This document shows, one piece after another, positions 28,522 through 37,961 of a stretch of 64,000 nt of DNA. This DNA comes from Shewanella acanthi (GTDB lineage Bacteria > Pseudomonadota > Gammaproteobacteria > Enterobacterales > Shewanellaceae). The translations under genes were made by a program, and so were the position numbers. The notes under the pieces were generated by a model. The model worked only from the letters and a program-made list of their open reading frames with translations. It searched no databases and was not told the origin of the DNA. The DNA is taken from contig NZ_CP080413.1 of assembly GCF_019457475.1 (NCBI RefSeq), positions 1,550,001 to 1,614,000 on the forward strand, written 5' to 3'. Within the stretch, counting starts at the first letter, position 1. Every line of letters starts with the position of its first letter.

Positions 28522-29232
28522 GTGCCATTAAACTCACCGTTACAACTTTCATTGCCGGTATATTTACCCGACGATGAAACCTTTAACAGTTATTACCCTG
28601 CAGCGGGTAATGACGAGCTAATTCAAAAATTACGTGCCAATGCCGAAGGTTCTGGTAATGCTGCCATTTATGTTTGGGGGCCAATCAAATCTGGTCGAAC
28701 CCATTTAATGCATGCTGCCTGTGCCCATGCCAATGAGCTTGACCGTCGCAGTTTTTATTTGCCCCTTGGTATTCATGCCAGTATTTCTACCGCGCTGCTG
28801 GAAGGCCTAGAACAACTCGACCTTATTTGTATCGATGATGTTGATGCCATTGCGGGCCATCCCGTGTGGGAAGAGGCTATTTTTGACCTGTATAACCGCG
28901 TCTCGGAAAATAAAAAGTGTGCCCTAGTGGTCAGTGGTCGTTCTGCACCCGCCGATGCCGGCTTTTTATTGCCCGATTTAGTGTCCAGAATGCAGTGGGG
29001 GCTAAACTATCAATTACAGCCTATGGCGGATGATGAAAAGCTTGCGGCGTTGCAGCGCCGCGCGGCGATGCGTGGTTTACAGTTGCCCGAAGATGTGGGC
29101 CGCTTTTTACTGAATCGGATGGCGCGGGATCTTCGTACTCTTTTCGATGTGCTCGATAAGCTCGATAAAGCCTCACTAGTGCACCAACGTAAATTGACCA
29201 TCCCATTTGCTAAGGAAATGCTTCACCTTTAG
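28522..29232 (+). CDS. hda: DnaA regulatory inactivator Hda
   Basis: A 236-aa AAA+ protein homologous to domain III of DnaA. With the DNA-loaded sliding clamp it stimulates hydrolysis of DnaA-ATP. QLSLP at 8-12 is the clamp-binding motif. The P-loop is GPIKSGRT (53-60), with Arg in place of Lys as in other Hda proteins. LICIDDVDAI is Walker B. GTG start with GAGAAG upstream. Likely co-transcribed with the DUF2066 gene. Terminator at 29255. Confidence 0.95.
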   Translation: MPLNSPLQLSLPVYLPDDETFNSYYPAAGNDELIQKLRANAEGSGNAAIYVWGPIKSGRTHLMHAACAHANELDRRSFYLPLGIHASISTALLEGLEQLDLICIDDVDAIAGHPVWEEAIFDLYNRVSENKKCALVVSGRSAPADAGFLLPDLVSRMQWGLNYQLQPMADDEKLAALQRRAAMRGLQLPEDVGRFLLNRMARDLRTLFDVLDKLDKASLVHQRKLTIPFAKEMLHL

Positions 29233-29254
29233 CAGCTTGCGCTAGAAATCCTTT

Positions 29255-29291
29255 AAATCAAAAGCCCGTCATCAAGACGGGCTTTTGATTT
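29255..29291. terminator. Bidirectional terminator after hda
   Basis: AAATCAAAAGCCCGTC and GACGGGCTTTTGATTT form a 16-bp perfect stem around ATCAA, between hda and the convergent lipoprotein gene. Confidence 0.85.
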
Positions 29292-29306
29292 CTGCTTAAA
29301 GCCGTT

Positions 29307-31259
29307 TTATTGCTGTGGCTGACGATGACGATCGCCACTGAGGCGAAGTTCATGCTCGCTACTGTCGCCCACGTTTTGCTCAGCAACGCCCATTATTCTC
29401 AATGGCGAGCCATTTGACGAGAGGCTTAAGTTTGCCCGCCAGCTTTTACCGCTTTGCATGGCGATAGGCTCGGGTAATCCCGCTACCAAAGTATCACCAT
29501 CGAGTTCTGGCAAAATACCATCGATAACTAATGCTGCGCGAGCCTGTAAACTGTCATCACCGATACGGCCCCTTTGTCCCCAATCGACAATCACGGTATC
29601 CGAATTCACCACATCTGGGGCGTTAGTGACAGCCACATCCCGCAGAATTTGATAGCGATAGCTCATCATGGCTTCTTCAAACAACATTGCCGTGTCTTCT
29701 CGAGTACTCGAGTAAGCATAAAAGTCGCTGGCAATATCATTGGAGAAGAAAGAGGTGATGTCTGCAGGTTGATAGGCCTTTTGGCTAGCCGTAGCCTTTT
29801 CCCCTTGAAAGCTTACTTTACCCAGCGCAAACATTTCGCTGCTCGTTAGCGGATAGTTGGCAGTCACTTGGTCTGAAATTAGACTCTTACTCGCACCGCG
29901 GCGACTAAAGTCATCGACTAATCTTGGACCTGTGAGTGACGCATGGGCACTTCTTGGGAAGAAGTCATTGGCATGGGCCAACTCATGGTAGAGCAGGGAC
30001 GCTAAATCGGGGTTAATTTGATTGAAGGTGCGATTCGCCCGAGTGGTAATGGGAAAACTGGGCGAAGCATATTGGTTGTTTTTCACATAGCGCCAAGGCA
30101 TCAAGAAATTTAGCTCATTACCGAATTCACTACGATAATCCGGCGCTTCGTTAATGGTGTCTCGCTGCTCAGGCGTTAGCCATAGATCGGAAGGGTCAAG
30201 GTAAATGGCGCCCGTTAGCACCCAATAGAAAGAGGGGCGTACATCGTAACTAATCACCACTGCAGTGACTGATTGCAGCAAGGTGGCAAAGTCACTATTG
30301 GGATCCATAGCGCGCAGATAATTGGCAAAATTGTCCCCCATCCAGTCGTGGGATACTAACACTCTATCGAGAATCGAATTGATATCAATCTGGCTAGATG
30401 CTTGGCCAATTAGGGGTAATTTACTGATACTACAAGCATCGGTTAACTGGTTGGAGTAAACACAGCTTGCCAGTACGTCGGCGTAGGGGGAATCTTGTCG
30501 ATAGGCATGGGTGCGGGCGACTGGTTCATCAAAGTAATCTGAGCTAATAGCAGGCTCCGCAGTCGTCAATACAAAGGCGTCATCGCTCACCTGATTACCA
30601 TTAATGGTGGCACTAGCCCTAAGGTGGGTGACAGTATCTTGGTTGACCGTCGGCGCCACAAATTGTGGTCTGAAGGGATCGGTTAAATCCAGTGTGACAT
30701 CCGGTCCTTCAGCAATACACCAACTGATATTGGCTGCGGATAATCCCGCCTGCTGTCCAATCCTTAGGCTGACATTGTTGCCCTCAACCACTTGATGATC
30801 TTGACGAATATTAAGGAAACCCTCGACAGCCGTGTCGGCGGTAATGCCTATCTCACCAGTCACATCAGTATTGTTACCTGATATATGCACGCTAAAACGA
30901 TAGTTGCCAGAGTTTGGGATATCAAAACCGAGCACCGGACTATTTTGGCTAACAAGGGATAAATTGGGGCCTTCTAATTGTTCCCAGCGGAATTGTAAGC
31001 CTTGAGAATTTGAGCCAATCAAACTGGCCATGATCACACTGGATTGGCCTGCAACATAACTGGCTTGGGTGCTAAAGCGGACCGAGGAGTCATCTTGGGT
31101 GATAAGAGGGTTGGCTGTGGCGCAGCGTTGCACTGTCGTAGATGAGCCTGAGCCATTATCGCTGCTAGTATTATTGTCAGAACCTCCGCCGCCACAGGCG
31201 CTGAGTGCCGTTGCGGTTGTTAGCAGGGCAATCCGCTTAAGTGCTAATCCTATTCCCAT
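29307..31259 (-). CDS. Large lipoprotein with HELAH zinc-protease-like motif, unknown family
   Basis: A 650-aa protein. The signal peptide ends in the lipobox LSAC with C22 as the lipidated residue, followed by a Gly/Ser/Asn-rich linker to about 43, so it should be membrane anchored. About 45-240 look like two Ig-like beta domains (FSTQASYVAGQSSV, NSGNYRFSVHISG, RASATINGNQ). The central part contains YHELAHANDFF with H425, E426 and H429, an HExxH pattern as in zincin metallopeptidases; a third ligand is not assigned. I do not recognise the family. It is a single-gene unit, convergent with hda. A role in cell-surface proteolysis is only inference. Confidence 0.7.
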   Translation of the reverse strand: MGIGLALKRIALLTTATALSACGGGGSDNNTSSDNGSGSSTTVQRCATANPLITQDDSSVRFSTQASYVAGQSSVIMASLIGSNSQGLQFRWEQLEGPNLSLVSQNSPVLGFDIPNSGNYRFSVHISGNNTDVTGEIGITADTAVEGFLNIRQDHQVVEGNNVSLRIGQQAGLSAANISWCIAEGPDVTLDLTDPFRPQFVAPTVNQDTVTHLRASATINGNQVSDDAFVLTTAEPAISSDYFDEPVARTHAYRQDSPYADVLASCVYSNQLTDACSISKLPLIGQASSQIDINSILDRVLVSHDWMGDNFANYLRAMDPNSDFATLLQSVTAVVISYDVRPSFYWVLTGAIYLDPSDLWLTPEQRDTINEAPDYRSEFGNELNFLMPWRYVKNNQYASPSFPITTRANRTFNQINPDLASLLYHELAHANDFFPRSAHASLTGPRLVDDFSRRGASKSLISDQVTANYPLTSSEMFALGKVSFQGEKATASQKAYQPADITSFFSNDIASDFYAYSSTREDTAMLFEEAMMSYRYQILRDVAVTNAPDVVNSDTVIVDWGQRGRIGDDSLQARAALVIDGILPELDGDTLVAGLPEPIAMQSGKSWRANLSLSSNGSPLRIMGVAEQNVGDSSEHELRLSGDRHRQPQQ

Positions 31260-31615
31260 ATTTCTTGCTCCAATTTACTGACTTTTATAATCAGATACAG
31301 GGGTATTTGGTTGACCTAGAACCAAATTACCATCGTGGAAGTGACTATAACATGTTCATCTAGTTGCAAAAAGTCGCATGTTGTAACTTAACTGTGAATG
31401 CTTTGAGTAAGCTTAAGTTGGTTACCATCGGTTCAAGTATGGGGCAAATTAACGAAGGTGCGTAAAACTGCTTCGGGTAAAGACAAATAAAAAGCGCAGC
31501 ACGATATGATATACCATAGGCCTGCGCTTAATGTATTTAGCTAACGTTTAGTGCCAAAAACATATTGGCAACGTTGTTCGGATTTTGAAGCTAGAGAATT
31601 CGTTAATTAAGAGTC
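31260..31615. other. 356-bp intergenic region upstream of the lipoprotein gene
   Basis: It holds the terminator of the DUF2069 gene (31486-31530), a small inverted repeat TGCCAA/TTGGCA at 31551-31570 and presumably the promoter of the lipoprotein gene. I see no coding frame. Confidence 0.4.
31486..31530 (-). terminator. Terminator after the DUF2069 gene
   Basis: AAGCGCAG and CTGCGCTT (31492-31499, 31522-31529) pair around a 22-nt loop. On the minus strand the stem is followed by TTTATTTGT. Confidence 0.6.
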
Positions 31616-31999
31616 TTAGTCCTGCGTTTTCGTTGACTTTTTCTTTAACCCTAATCCTAATTCACGCCCCCGAAGGCGGGCATAGAATGGGAAAGCTATG
31701 AGCAGCAGGGTAATGAGTAACACTTCAATGAACGCGAACGCACGGGCAGTCACAGTTACATATAGCAAGGTGAGACCATGGAGCATATACAAACAAAGGA
31801 TAAAACTTGCCCAAGCGTAAGTATAGGGATTGCCCTTTAAAATACCGCGAAGGGGCAGAAATAGAGGAACTAGCCACAATAGACTGAATAGCAAGGAATA
31901 TTCACCATTGATGCCTTGACCAATAAACCATCCTCCAAGAAGAAGTACGAGGGCTAGATAGCCTAAGCGGCTTAGGGTTAGCAGGGTGCTTGTGCTCAT
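31616..31999 (-). CDS. DUF2069 family inner-membrane protein
   Basis: A 127-aa protein with four hydrophobic segments and a basic C-terminus (LGLKKKSTKTQD). The conserved core LWLVPLFLPLRGILKGNPYTYAWASF is typical of DUF2069, whose function is unknown. It is 43 bp after the ArsC-like gene and probably co-transcribed with it; this neighbourhood with bepA is common in gammaproteobacteria. Confidence 0.8.
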   Translation of the reverse strand: MSTSTLLTLSRLGYLALVLLLGGWFIGQGINGEYSLLFSLLWLVPLFLPLRGILKGNPYTYAWASFILCLYMLHGLTLLYVTVTARAFAFIEVLLITLLLIAFPFYARLRGRELGLGLKKKSTKTQD

Positions 32000-32042
32000 A
32001 TTGTACCTATTAGCAAGACAGAGACGCTGGGTAGTCAGACGT

Positions 32043-32393
32043 TCAGAGAATTGTTAACACATTCTCAGGTGGACGACCAATAACCGCTTTATCATTTGCC
32101 AGCACAATTGGACGTTCAATTAATTTTGGAGTAGCAATCATAGCCTCGATCAAGGCTTCTTCACTCAAATTGGCGTCGGCAAGTCCTAGCTCTTTATACT
32201 CGTCTTCTTTGGTTCGCATCAGTTGGCGGGCGGTCAAATTGAGTTTGGTCAATAGTGTACGAATATCGTCGGCGGAGGGCACAGCTTTCAGGTACTCCAC
32301 GACCGTGATTTGGCACCCTTGCTGTTCGAGTAGTGCTAAGGTTTCACGGCTTTTAGAACAGCGTGGGTTATGGTAAATCGTCGCTTGAGTCAT
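32043..32393 (-). CDS. arsC: ArsC family reductase-like protein (YfgD-like)
   Basis: A 116-aa glutaredoxin-type ArsC protein. IYHNPRCSKSRETL places the catalytic Cys at 12. EYLK, LMRTKEDEYKELGL and the substrate-site stretch ERPIVLANDKAVIGRPPENVL are conserved. True arsenate reductase activity is not certain: E. coli has a paralogue, YfgD, next to bepA (yfgC) in the same arrangement, and no arsR or arsB is present here. I therefore regard it as YfgD-like. The bepA terminator lies between it and bepA. Confidence 0.85.
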   Translation of the reverse strand: MTQATIYHNPRCSKSRETLALLEQQGCQITVVEYLKAVPSADDIRTLLTKLNLTARQLMRTKEDEYKELGLADANLSEEALIEAMIATPKLIERPIVLANDKAVIGRPPENVLTIL

Positions 32394-32438
32394 TAAATTA
32401 GGCTCGCATTGGCTGAAATGAATGGCCAGATAATATCA

Positions 32439-32475
32439 GAAAAAACTGCGCCCCGTCAGGAAGTTCGGGGCGCAA
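32439..32475 (-). terminator. Terminator of bepA
   Basis: TGCGCCCCG/CGGGGCGCA is a GC-rich 9-bp perfect stem with a 10-nt loop, followed on the minus strand by GTTTTTTC. It lies 40 bp after the bepA stop, so arsC needs its own promoter downstream of it. Confidence 0.85.
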
Positions 32476-32515
32476 TGTTGACAACAGACTGTAAAGCTAA
32501 GCGAACTATCGGGGC

Positions 32516-33985
32516 CTATTTAAAGGCATCCATGGCTTTATCCGCCTGCTTAAATTGGCGAATTCGGGCTTCGATTCGCGCCATTTGTAGGGGATTATTC
32601 TCGGATGCTCGGTAGGCAAAGTTAAGCTGATCGATGGCGCCCTTATAGTTTGCACCCAGCGCCATGATTTCGGCATTCGAGTAATACTCCATTCCCTGAT
32701 TGCCTAATTTTTTGTATGCGAGATTGAGCAATTGATAGGGCAATTGGTTCTGCTTATCGAGGAAAATCATATCCTCAAGTAGGGGAATCGCCTTCGCGGG
32801 CTGATCAGCTTCAATATAGAGGTTTGCTAAGTTGGCATTAATGACCTGTGAAGTCGGCTTCATTTTTCGTTGGGCTTCAAGCAAGGTAATCCCCCGCGCG
32901 TATTCCCTACGTTCGTTTAATAGGTCGGTCTTAGTATCGAGAAAGAACAGATTATCCGAGTCAACTTTTAATAGCTCGTCGATAATCTTTTCCGATTCAG
33001 TGAATCGCTTTAAACGAAACAGGGCTAATGCCTTACCGTAAAGCGCCGCTTCTTTAAAACCATAGTTTTGACTACTTAATTGCTTTTCAAACAGCCCCAA
33101 TACAGCCTGGTCGTTAAAGCTCGAAAAACGAACCTGAATACGTGCTTTAGCTAATTGAAAGTTCAAAGAATCAGGTACGTATTTCAATGGATATTGATGT
33201 GCTCTGTCTCGCGCTTCAGTAATTCGTGATTCTGGTAAAGGGTGAGTCAGTAACATCTGAGGTGGTGTCGTTGTAAAACGATAACGGCTGGCGAGTTTAC
33301 CAAAGAAGTTTGCCGATGCATTGGGGTCAAAACCGGCATCGACCAGAATTTGCATGCCAATCCGGTCAGCTTCTTTCTCATGCAGACGGGTGTAATTGAT
33401 TTTCGACTGCGTGGCCAACGCTTGGGTCGTCGCCAGCGCGGCCATACCCGCCTGTGGAACCGCAAGGGTTAATAAAATTGCGCCAAGCATACCGGCAACA
33501 GCCGCGGGACCGGTTTTTTGTTGTGCTTCGAGGGAGCGAGCTAAATGACGTTGTGTAACGTGGGTGATTTCGTGGGCGAGTACCGATGCAAGCTCACTCT
33601 CATTATCAGCATTGAGAAAGAGTCCTGTGTGCACCGCCACATGGCCGCCAAAGAAGGCGAAGGCGTTAATTTCATCGACCTGTAACAGGAAGAAATAAAA
33701 GGGGGTTTTTACGCCAGTCGCATGGGCAACCAACCTGTTGCCAATCTCGGTAAGATATTGACTCAAAACCGGATCGTTAAGCATTGGCGCCGAAGATCGA
33801 ATGACGCGCATATAGGCATCACCGTAGACCGTTTCTTTTTCGAGGCTGAAGGTATTAACCGCAGCAGTACCGAGATCAGGTAAGTCGTTATTGGCAAAAC
33901 TCTTTGCAGTGCTACCGAGCATCATGAGTGATAACAGGCTCAGGGCAAAGGGTTTACATCGGGTCAAAAACGTCGAGTTGCGCAA
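32516..33985 (-). CDS. bepA: Periplasmic M48 metalloprotease BepA
   Basis: A 489-aa protein. A signal peptide (about 1-31, ending near SFAND) leads into an M48 peptidase domain with HEITH at 138-142 and the third-ligand region EKEAD at 203-207. A C-terminal TPR domain follows (about 310-489, NLYIEADQPAKAIPLL and similar repeats). BepA (YfgC) assists or degrades LptD and BAM-related outer-membrane proteins. Start is TTG with AAGGA 5 nt upstream; there is no ATG near. Length matches E. coli BepA (487). Confidence 0.94.
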   Translation of the reverse strand: MRNSTFLTRCKPFALSLLSLMMLGSTAKSFANNDLPDLGTAAVNTFSLEKETVYGDAYMRVIRSSAPMLNDPVLSQYLTEIGNRLVAHATGVKTPFYFFLLQVDEINAFAFFGGHVAVHTGLFLNADNESELASVLAHEITHVTQRHLARSLEAQQKTGPAAVAGMLGAILLTLAVPQAGMAALATTQALATQSKINYTRLHEKEADRIGMQILVDAGFDPNASANFFGKLASRYRFTTTPPQMLLTHPLPESRITEARDRAHQYPLKYVPDSLNFQLAKARIQVRFSSFNDQAVLGLFEKQLSSQNYGFKEAALYGKALALFRLKRFTESEKIIDELLKVDSDNLFFLDTKTDLLNERREYARGITLLEAQRKMKPTSQVINANLANLYIEADQPAKAIPLLEDMIFLDKQNQLPYQLLNLAYKKLGNQGMEYYSNAEIMALGANYKGAIDQLNFAYRASENNPLQMARIEARIRQFKQADKAMDAFK

Positions 33986-34120
33986 GTGGATCCTTTATTT
34001 TTCTAAATTATCTCAACTAAGGTTGACCTATTAAATCAGGTTTTTAGGTTCATGCACTTAGCTTGTAGTTTGAGTCGCGACCTAGGATAATAGTCCTAGT
34101 TCATTCATAGCAAGAGCATA

Positions 34121-34342
34121 ATGATTTTTATCGACTTCACAGCGGATCGCTGCCCAGTTCCCCTCGTTAAACTCAAGTTGGCTGTCAAGGCTATTGATGT
34201 TGGCGATAGCTTGCATGTACAACTCTCTGACTCCGGCTCCCGCCAAGATGTTCCCACATTTTTTAAAAATCAGGGCCACAGTGTTGAAATTATTCAGGAC
34301 GATGAAAATCGGTTGTGCATAGTGATCACAAAATCGCGCTGA
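34121..34342 (+). CDS. TusA/SirA-family sulfurtransferase-like protein
   Basis: A 73-aa protein with the family motif CPVPLVKLK at 11-19. C11 is the persulfide-carrying residue in TusA, and an SGSRQDVPTFFKNQGH stretch corresponds to the second half of the fold. It lacks the longer N-terminus of TusA proper, so it may be a TusA-like paralogue rather than the tRNA-thiolation protein. It is divergent from bepA; PerM-like follows on the same strand. A 97-aa frame on the other strand overlaps it completely and is a shadow. Confidence 0.85.
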   Translation: MIFIDFTADRCPVPLVKLKLAVKAIDVGDSLHVQLSDSGSRQDVPTFFKNQGHSVEIIQDDENRLCIVITKSR

Positions 34343-34588
34343 ATTAGGCGTAAAAAGCAGTGCGACGTGATTCAATCACAAAACAAAGAAGGTCGGTTGC
34401 AACAATAGCCCTAGGGCACTAACTGAATGGCCGCAGTGTTTCATGGTCGAGTGTTTAGGCTTGCTAGCTAATACGGCAGTAAGTTGATTTTTAACCATAT
34501 ACAGGCCTGTGTGGATGGGATATGGTTAACCTTCAAGCTGTCTCCTTCTTGTGCATTTGGACATAGACCACGTCATTGGAATGAATTC

Positions 34589-35680
34589 ATGTTTACTTTT
34601 TTCTCCCGTTGGTACCAAGAACGCTTTAGCGATCCCCAGGCCATTACACTCCTTGCCATTTTGGTGGGGTTAGCCCTTATTCTTTACTTTGCAGGTGATT
34701 TACTGGCGCCATTGTTGGTGGCGTTAGTGCTGGCTTTTTTACTTGAATGGCCCGTGGCGCAAATGCTGCGAGTGGGCATTAATCGCACTATGGGCGCATC
34801 CATCGTGTTGGTGGTGTTCTTGGGATTAGTGGCATTTTTAACCCTAGGGGTGATTCCGAGTGTTTGGCGCCAGGGCGTGAGTCTATTGACTGACTTGCCC
34901 AACATGATTGATAAGGGGCTACAGACCCTGCAGGGATTAGTTACCCAATACCCACAGTTTGTGAGTACCGAGCAGCTCGATTTAATGGTTTCCGAGCTTA
35001 AAAAACTGCTCGATACCCAGCATTTACTCGATATTGTTAAACAGTTGATTGGTTACTCAGCATCACTATTGGTTCTGATGGTCTACGCGATTTTGGTGCC
35101 GTTATTGGTGTTCTTTTTCTTAAAGGATAAAGACCTGCTCATTAAAGGTAGTAAGCGTTTTTTTCCTGCTAATAGGCAACTTGCCCGCAAGGTTTGGTTT
35201 GAGATGCACCAACAAATTTTTAACTACATCCGCGGCAAAGTGATTGAAATTGTGATTGTAGGGGCCGCGAGCTATATCTTCTTCATCTTTATGGGGCTGC
35301 GATATTCGGCATTACTTGGGGTATTAACGGGGCTCTCGGTGTTGATCCCCTACGTGGGGGCGACGCTGGTGACACTGCCAATTATTTTGGTGGCCTTTTT
35401 TCAATGGGGATTTAGTTCAGAATTTACTTATCTTATTGTCGGCTACGGCATTATTCAGGCGCTGGATGGAAACTTATTGGTGCCGGTTCTGTTCTCCGAC
35501 GCGGTGGATTTACATCCGGTGATTATCATTGCAGCGGTATTAGTGTTCGGCGGGCTTTGGGGCGTCTGGGGAGTGTTTTTCGCTATTCCCTTAGCTTCGC
35601 TGGTAAAAGCTGTAATCAATGTCTGGCCCAAAACGGAAATTGATAGCGAATTTGATGCTCAATTGGAAGCTAAGATTTAA
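34589..35680 (+). CDS. AI-2E / PerM family membrane transporter
   Basis: A protein of 363 aa from ATG 34589, where the family start MFTFFSRWYQERF is found. The frame stays open to 34484 but that extension is not conserved in character. It has about eight hydrophobic segments, including paired N-terminal ones (TLLAILVGLALILYFAGDL) and the C-terminal PYVGATLVTLPIILVAFFQWG. Members are called PerM (putative permease) or AI-2 exporter; the substrate is uncertain. In several gammaproteobacteria it lies beside bepA and bcp, as here. Confidence 0.85.
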   Translation: MFTFFSRWYQERFSDPQAITLLAILVGLALILYFAGDLLAPLLVALVLAFLLEWPVAQMLRVGINRTMGASIVLVVFLGLVAFLTLGVIPSVWRQGVSLLTDLPNMIDKGLQTLQGLVTQYPQFVSTEQLDLMVSELKKLLDTQHLLDIVKQLIGYSASLLVLMVYAILVPLLVFFFLKDKDLLIKGSKRFFPANRQLARKVWFEMHQQIFNYIRGKVIEIVIVGAASYIFFIFMGLRYSALLGVLTGLSVLIPYVGATLVTLPIILVAFFQWGFSSEFTYLIVGYGIIQALDGNLLVPVLFSDAVDLHPVIIIAAVLVFGGLWGVWGVFFAIPLASLVKAVINVWPKTEIDSEFDAQLEAKI

Positions 35681-35814
35681 TGAGTCAATCGCTAGTACGC
35701 TTAATGTTTGGAGTGTCGATGTAGTTTAAGCTGTATAACAAACCCATAACATGCCAACCAAGAGAGTGTTATTCTTGAGAGCGAAACCTTCGCGGCATTC
35801 GATGAATAAGCATT

Positions 35815-35848
35815 AAATAAAAAGGCTCCCACGGGAGCCTTTTTATTT
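35815..35848. terminator. Bidirectional terminator between perM-like and bcp
   Basis: AAATAAAAAGGCTCC-CACG-GGAGCCTTTTTATTT is a perfect stem with A and T flanks between convergent genes. Confidence 0.85.
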
Positions 35849-35881
35849 AATTAACTGATTGCAAAGGAATATAGCGAAGCC

Positions 35882-36349
35882 TTAGCCAGCAAGCTGCGCG
35901 AGCACCACTTCGTGGTGATCCTTGGTCTTAAACTTATCGAATACGTGTGCGATAGTACCATCGGTATTGATAAGGAAGCTTAATCTATGGATACCGTCGT
36001 AGGTTTTGCCCATAAAGGTCTTCTCACCCCAAACGCCAAATGCATCGGCCACGCTATGGTCTTCATCGCTTAACAGCGTAAAGTTTAGGGCTTGTTTTTC
36101 AGCAAATTTAGCCAATTTTGCTATCGGGTCTGGACTGATGCCGAGCACAGTGACTTGGAGGTTATCAAGCTGTGCTTTGCTGTCACGTAGACCGCAGGCC
36201 TGTAAGGTACAACCTGGGGTTGACGCTTTTGGATAAAAGTAGACCAAAACCGGGCCTGACTTAAGACAATCGGTGAGTGCTACGGAATTACCGTTCTGAT
36301 CCAGCAGGCTAAATAACGGTGCTTTACACCCTTTGGTTAATGTATTCAT
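35882..36349 (-). CDS. bcp: Thioredoxin-dependent peroxiredoxin Bcp
   Basis: A protein of 155 aa from ATG 36349. GGGAG 7 nt upstream and the overlap TAATG with the gcvR stop support this start. An upstream ATG at 36400 lies inside gcvR. ASTPGCTLQACGLRD places the peroxidatic Cys at 47 and the resolving Cys at 52, the BCP subfamily pattern (45 and 50 in E. coli). It reduces hydroperoxides with thioredoxin. It is translationally coupled to gcvR, the same gene pair as in E. coli. Confidence 0.95.
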   Translation of the reverse strand: MNTLTKGCKAPLFSLLDQNGNSVALTDCLKSGPVLVYFYPKASTPGCTLQACGLRDSKAQLDNLQVTVLGISPDPIAKLAKFAEKQALNFTLLSDEDHSVADAFGVWGEKTFMGKTYDGIHRLSFLINTDGTIAHVFDKFKTKDHHEVVLAQLAG

Positions 36350-36900
36350 TAATTTTGCTCCCTTTTTGAGGTTGTGCCTTCCATTCGGCGAATAGTGCAA
36401 GCCAGCGACATTTCTTCAGACAGTTGATAAATCAGCTGTTCAAGCTTTTCCAGTTCGACTTTTTCAGGGATGTTGATCGTTAACGAGATGGTCTGAGTTT
36501 GATTGCCATTTTCCAACTCTTCGGAGAAGGAGCGAACGGCGGCTAAATCTAATGAGCGGTCTGCGAGGAATTGGGTGATCCGCTTCATCGTGCCGCGTTG
36601 ATCCTTACCCGTGAAGTGTACTTCGAGACGTGATAAGTAATTTTGCGGCGTGTGTTTGGAAGTTCGCTTCATGACGGTCATCAGTTCTAATTCAACACTG
36701 AGACTCGGGAGCAAGCTTTCAATTTTCGTTATTGATGCCCACGAACCAGACAACATCATGATTAGGGTGAATTCGTTTCCAAATAAAGCCATACGACTGT
36801 CAACGATATCGCAATCGCAGTCACTGGCAAGGCGTGCTAGTTTACTTACAAGACCAGGGCGATCTTGGCCCATCGCGGTAACGACCAGATAATTGGTCAT
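36349..36900 (-). CDS. gcvR: Glycine cleavage system repressor GcvR
   Basis: A 183-aa protein of two ACT domains. The first begins NYLVVTAMGQDRPGLVSKLARL and the second LEVHFTGKDQRGTMKRITQFL. GcvR binds GcvA to repress the glycine cleavage operon when glycine is low. The family also occurs as a stand-alone amino-acid sensor. The stop codon overlaps the bcp start by 1 base. Divergent from dapA. Confidence 0.9.
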   Translation of the reverse strand: MTNYLVVTAMGQDRPGLVSKLARLASDCDCDIVDSRMALFGNEFTLIMMLSGSWASITKIESLLPSLSVELELMTVMKRTSKHTPQNYLSRLEVHFTGKDQRGTMKRITQFLADRSLDLAAVRSFSEELENGNQTQTISLTINIPEKVELEKLEQLIYQLSEEMSLACTIRRMEGTTSKREQN

Positions 36901-37072
36901 GAATAGTCCTCACTTTTTCGATATCATGGAGCGAAAACTCAGGTTTTATGTTGAGTTTTTGTGCGGGGTGGTAATGCTACCATAACTAAATCCATTTGAG
37001 ATCCCCGTTAATGCTTGTCATAAATGATTGGCATCAGTACCATAGCGAATCCTGAATTTTTGGGGAAGCCAG

Positions 37073-37957
37073 ATGATAAACGGAAGCATCGTAGCCTTAA
37101 TCACGCCAATGAACAGTGATGGCTCAGTAGATTTTGCAAGTCTTGAAAGATTAGTTGAATTTCATATCGAACAGAGTACGGACGCAATTGTCGCCGTAGG
37201 GACAACCGGTGAGTCTGCGACTCTGCCTATGAATGAGCACATTACTGTGGTCGAGCATACGGTGAAGTTTTCTGCTGGTCGTATCCCTGTGATTGGTGGC
37301 AATGGTGCCAACGCGACATCGGAAGCTGTCGAACTCACAAAAGCCCTGTCAAAAGTCGGTGTAGCGGCCATGTTAGGTGTGACGCCATATTACAACAAAC
37401 CCACTCCTAAAGGACTGATTGCCCACTACAAAGCTGTTGCGGCAAGCACCGACGTACCACAAATCCTCTATAACGTCCCAGGCCGTACTGCGGTCGATAT
37501 GTTGCCTGAAACCGTTGCCGAATTGGTCAGTGTCAGCAATATTATCGGTGTAAAAGAAGCGACCGGTGACCTATCCCGCGTTAAACGTCTTCGTGAACTG
37601 TGTGGCAATGATTTTATGCTGTACAGTGGTGATGATGCGACCGCCAGAGAGTTTTTGTTGCGTGGCGGTAATGGTGTCATTTCAGTGGCTAACAACATAG
37701 TGCCAAAGGCATTTAAAGCCATGTGCGACGCGGCGCTTGCTGGTGATGCACAGTTAGCTGCTGCCATTGACGAACCTCTGCGTGGTCTCTACAGCACTCT
37801 GTTCTGCGAAGCTAACCCAATTCCGGTTAAGTGGGCTGCGCATCGCATGGGCTTAATCGAATGTGGCCATATTCGTTTACCTTTGACTGAACTTTCTGAG
37901 CAGTGCCATGGTCTGTTGTTAGACTCGATGACTCGCGCCCAGATAGAGGTTAAATAA
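37073..37957 (+). CDS. dapA: 4-hydroxy-tetrahydrodipicolinate synthase
   Basis: A 294-aa (beta/alpha)8 enzyme that condenses pyruvate with aspartate semialdehyde in lysine/diaminopimelate synthesis. [10 protein letters not shown] holds T44 and T45, [11 protein letters not shown] holds Y133 and R138, and GVKEATGD holds the Schiff-base lysine K161. GGGGAAG precedes the ATG. Followed 4 bp later by bamC, the standard dapA-bamC operon. Confidence 0.98.
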   Translation: MINGSIVALITPMNSDGSVDFASLERLVEFHIEQSTDAIVAVGTTGESATLPMNEHITVVEHTVKFSAGRIPVIGGNGANATSEAVELTKALSKVGVAAMLGVTPYYNKPTPKGLIAHYKAVAASTDVPQILYNVPGRTAVDMLPETVAELVSVSNIIGVKEATGDLSRVKRLRELCGNDFMLYSGDDATAREFLLRGGNGVISVANNIVPKAFKAMCDAALAGDAQLAAAIDEPLRGLYSTLFCEANPIPVKWAAHRMGLIECGHIRLPLTELSEQCHGLLLDSMTRAQIEVK

Positions 37958-37961
37958 TTAA

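Noticed and set aside
32043..32393. Arsenic resistance operon
   Set aside because: The ArsC-like gene has no arsR, arsB or acr3 beside it, and the bepA-yfgD arrangement explains it better.
34082..34375. 97-aa minus-strand frame over the TusA-like gene
   Set aside because: It lies wholly antisense to a gene with a clear family motif and shows no features of its own.
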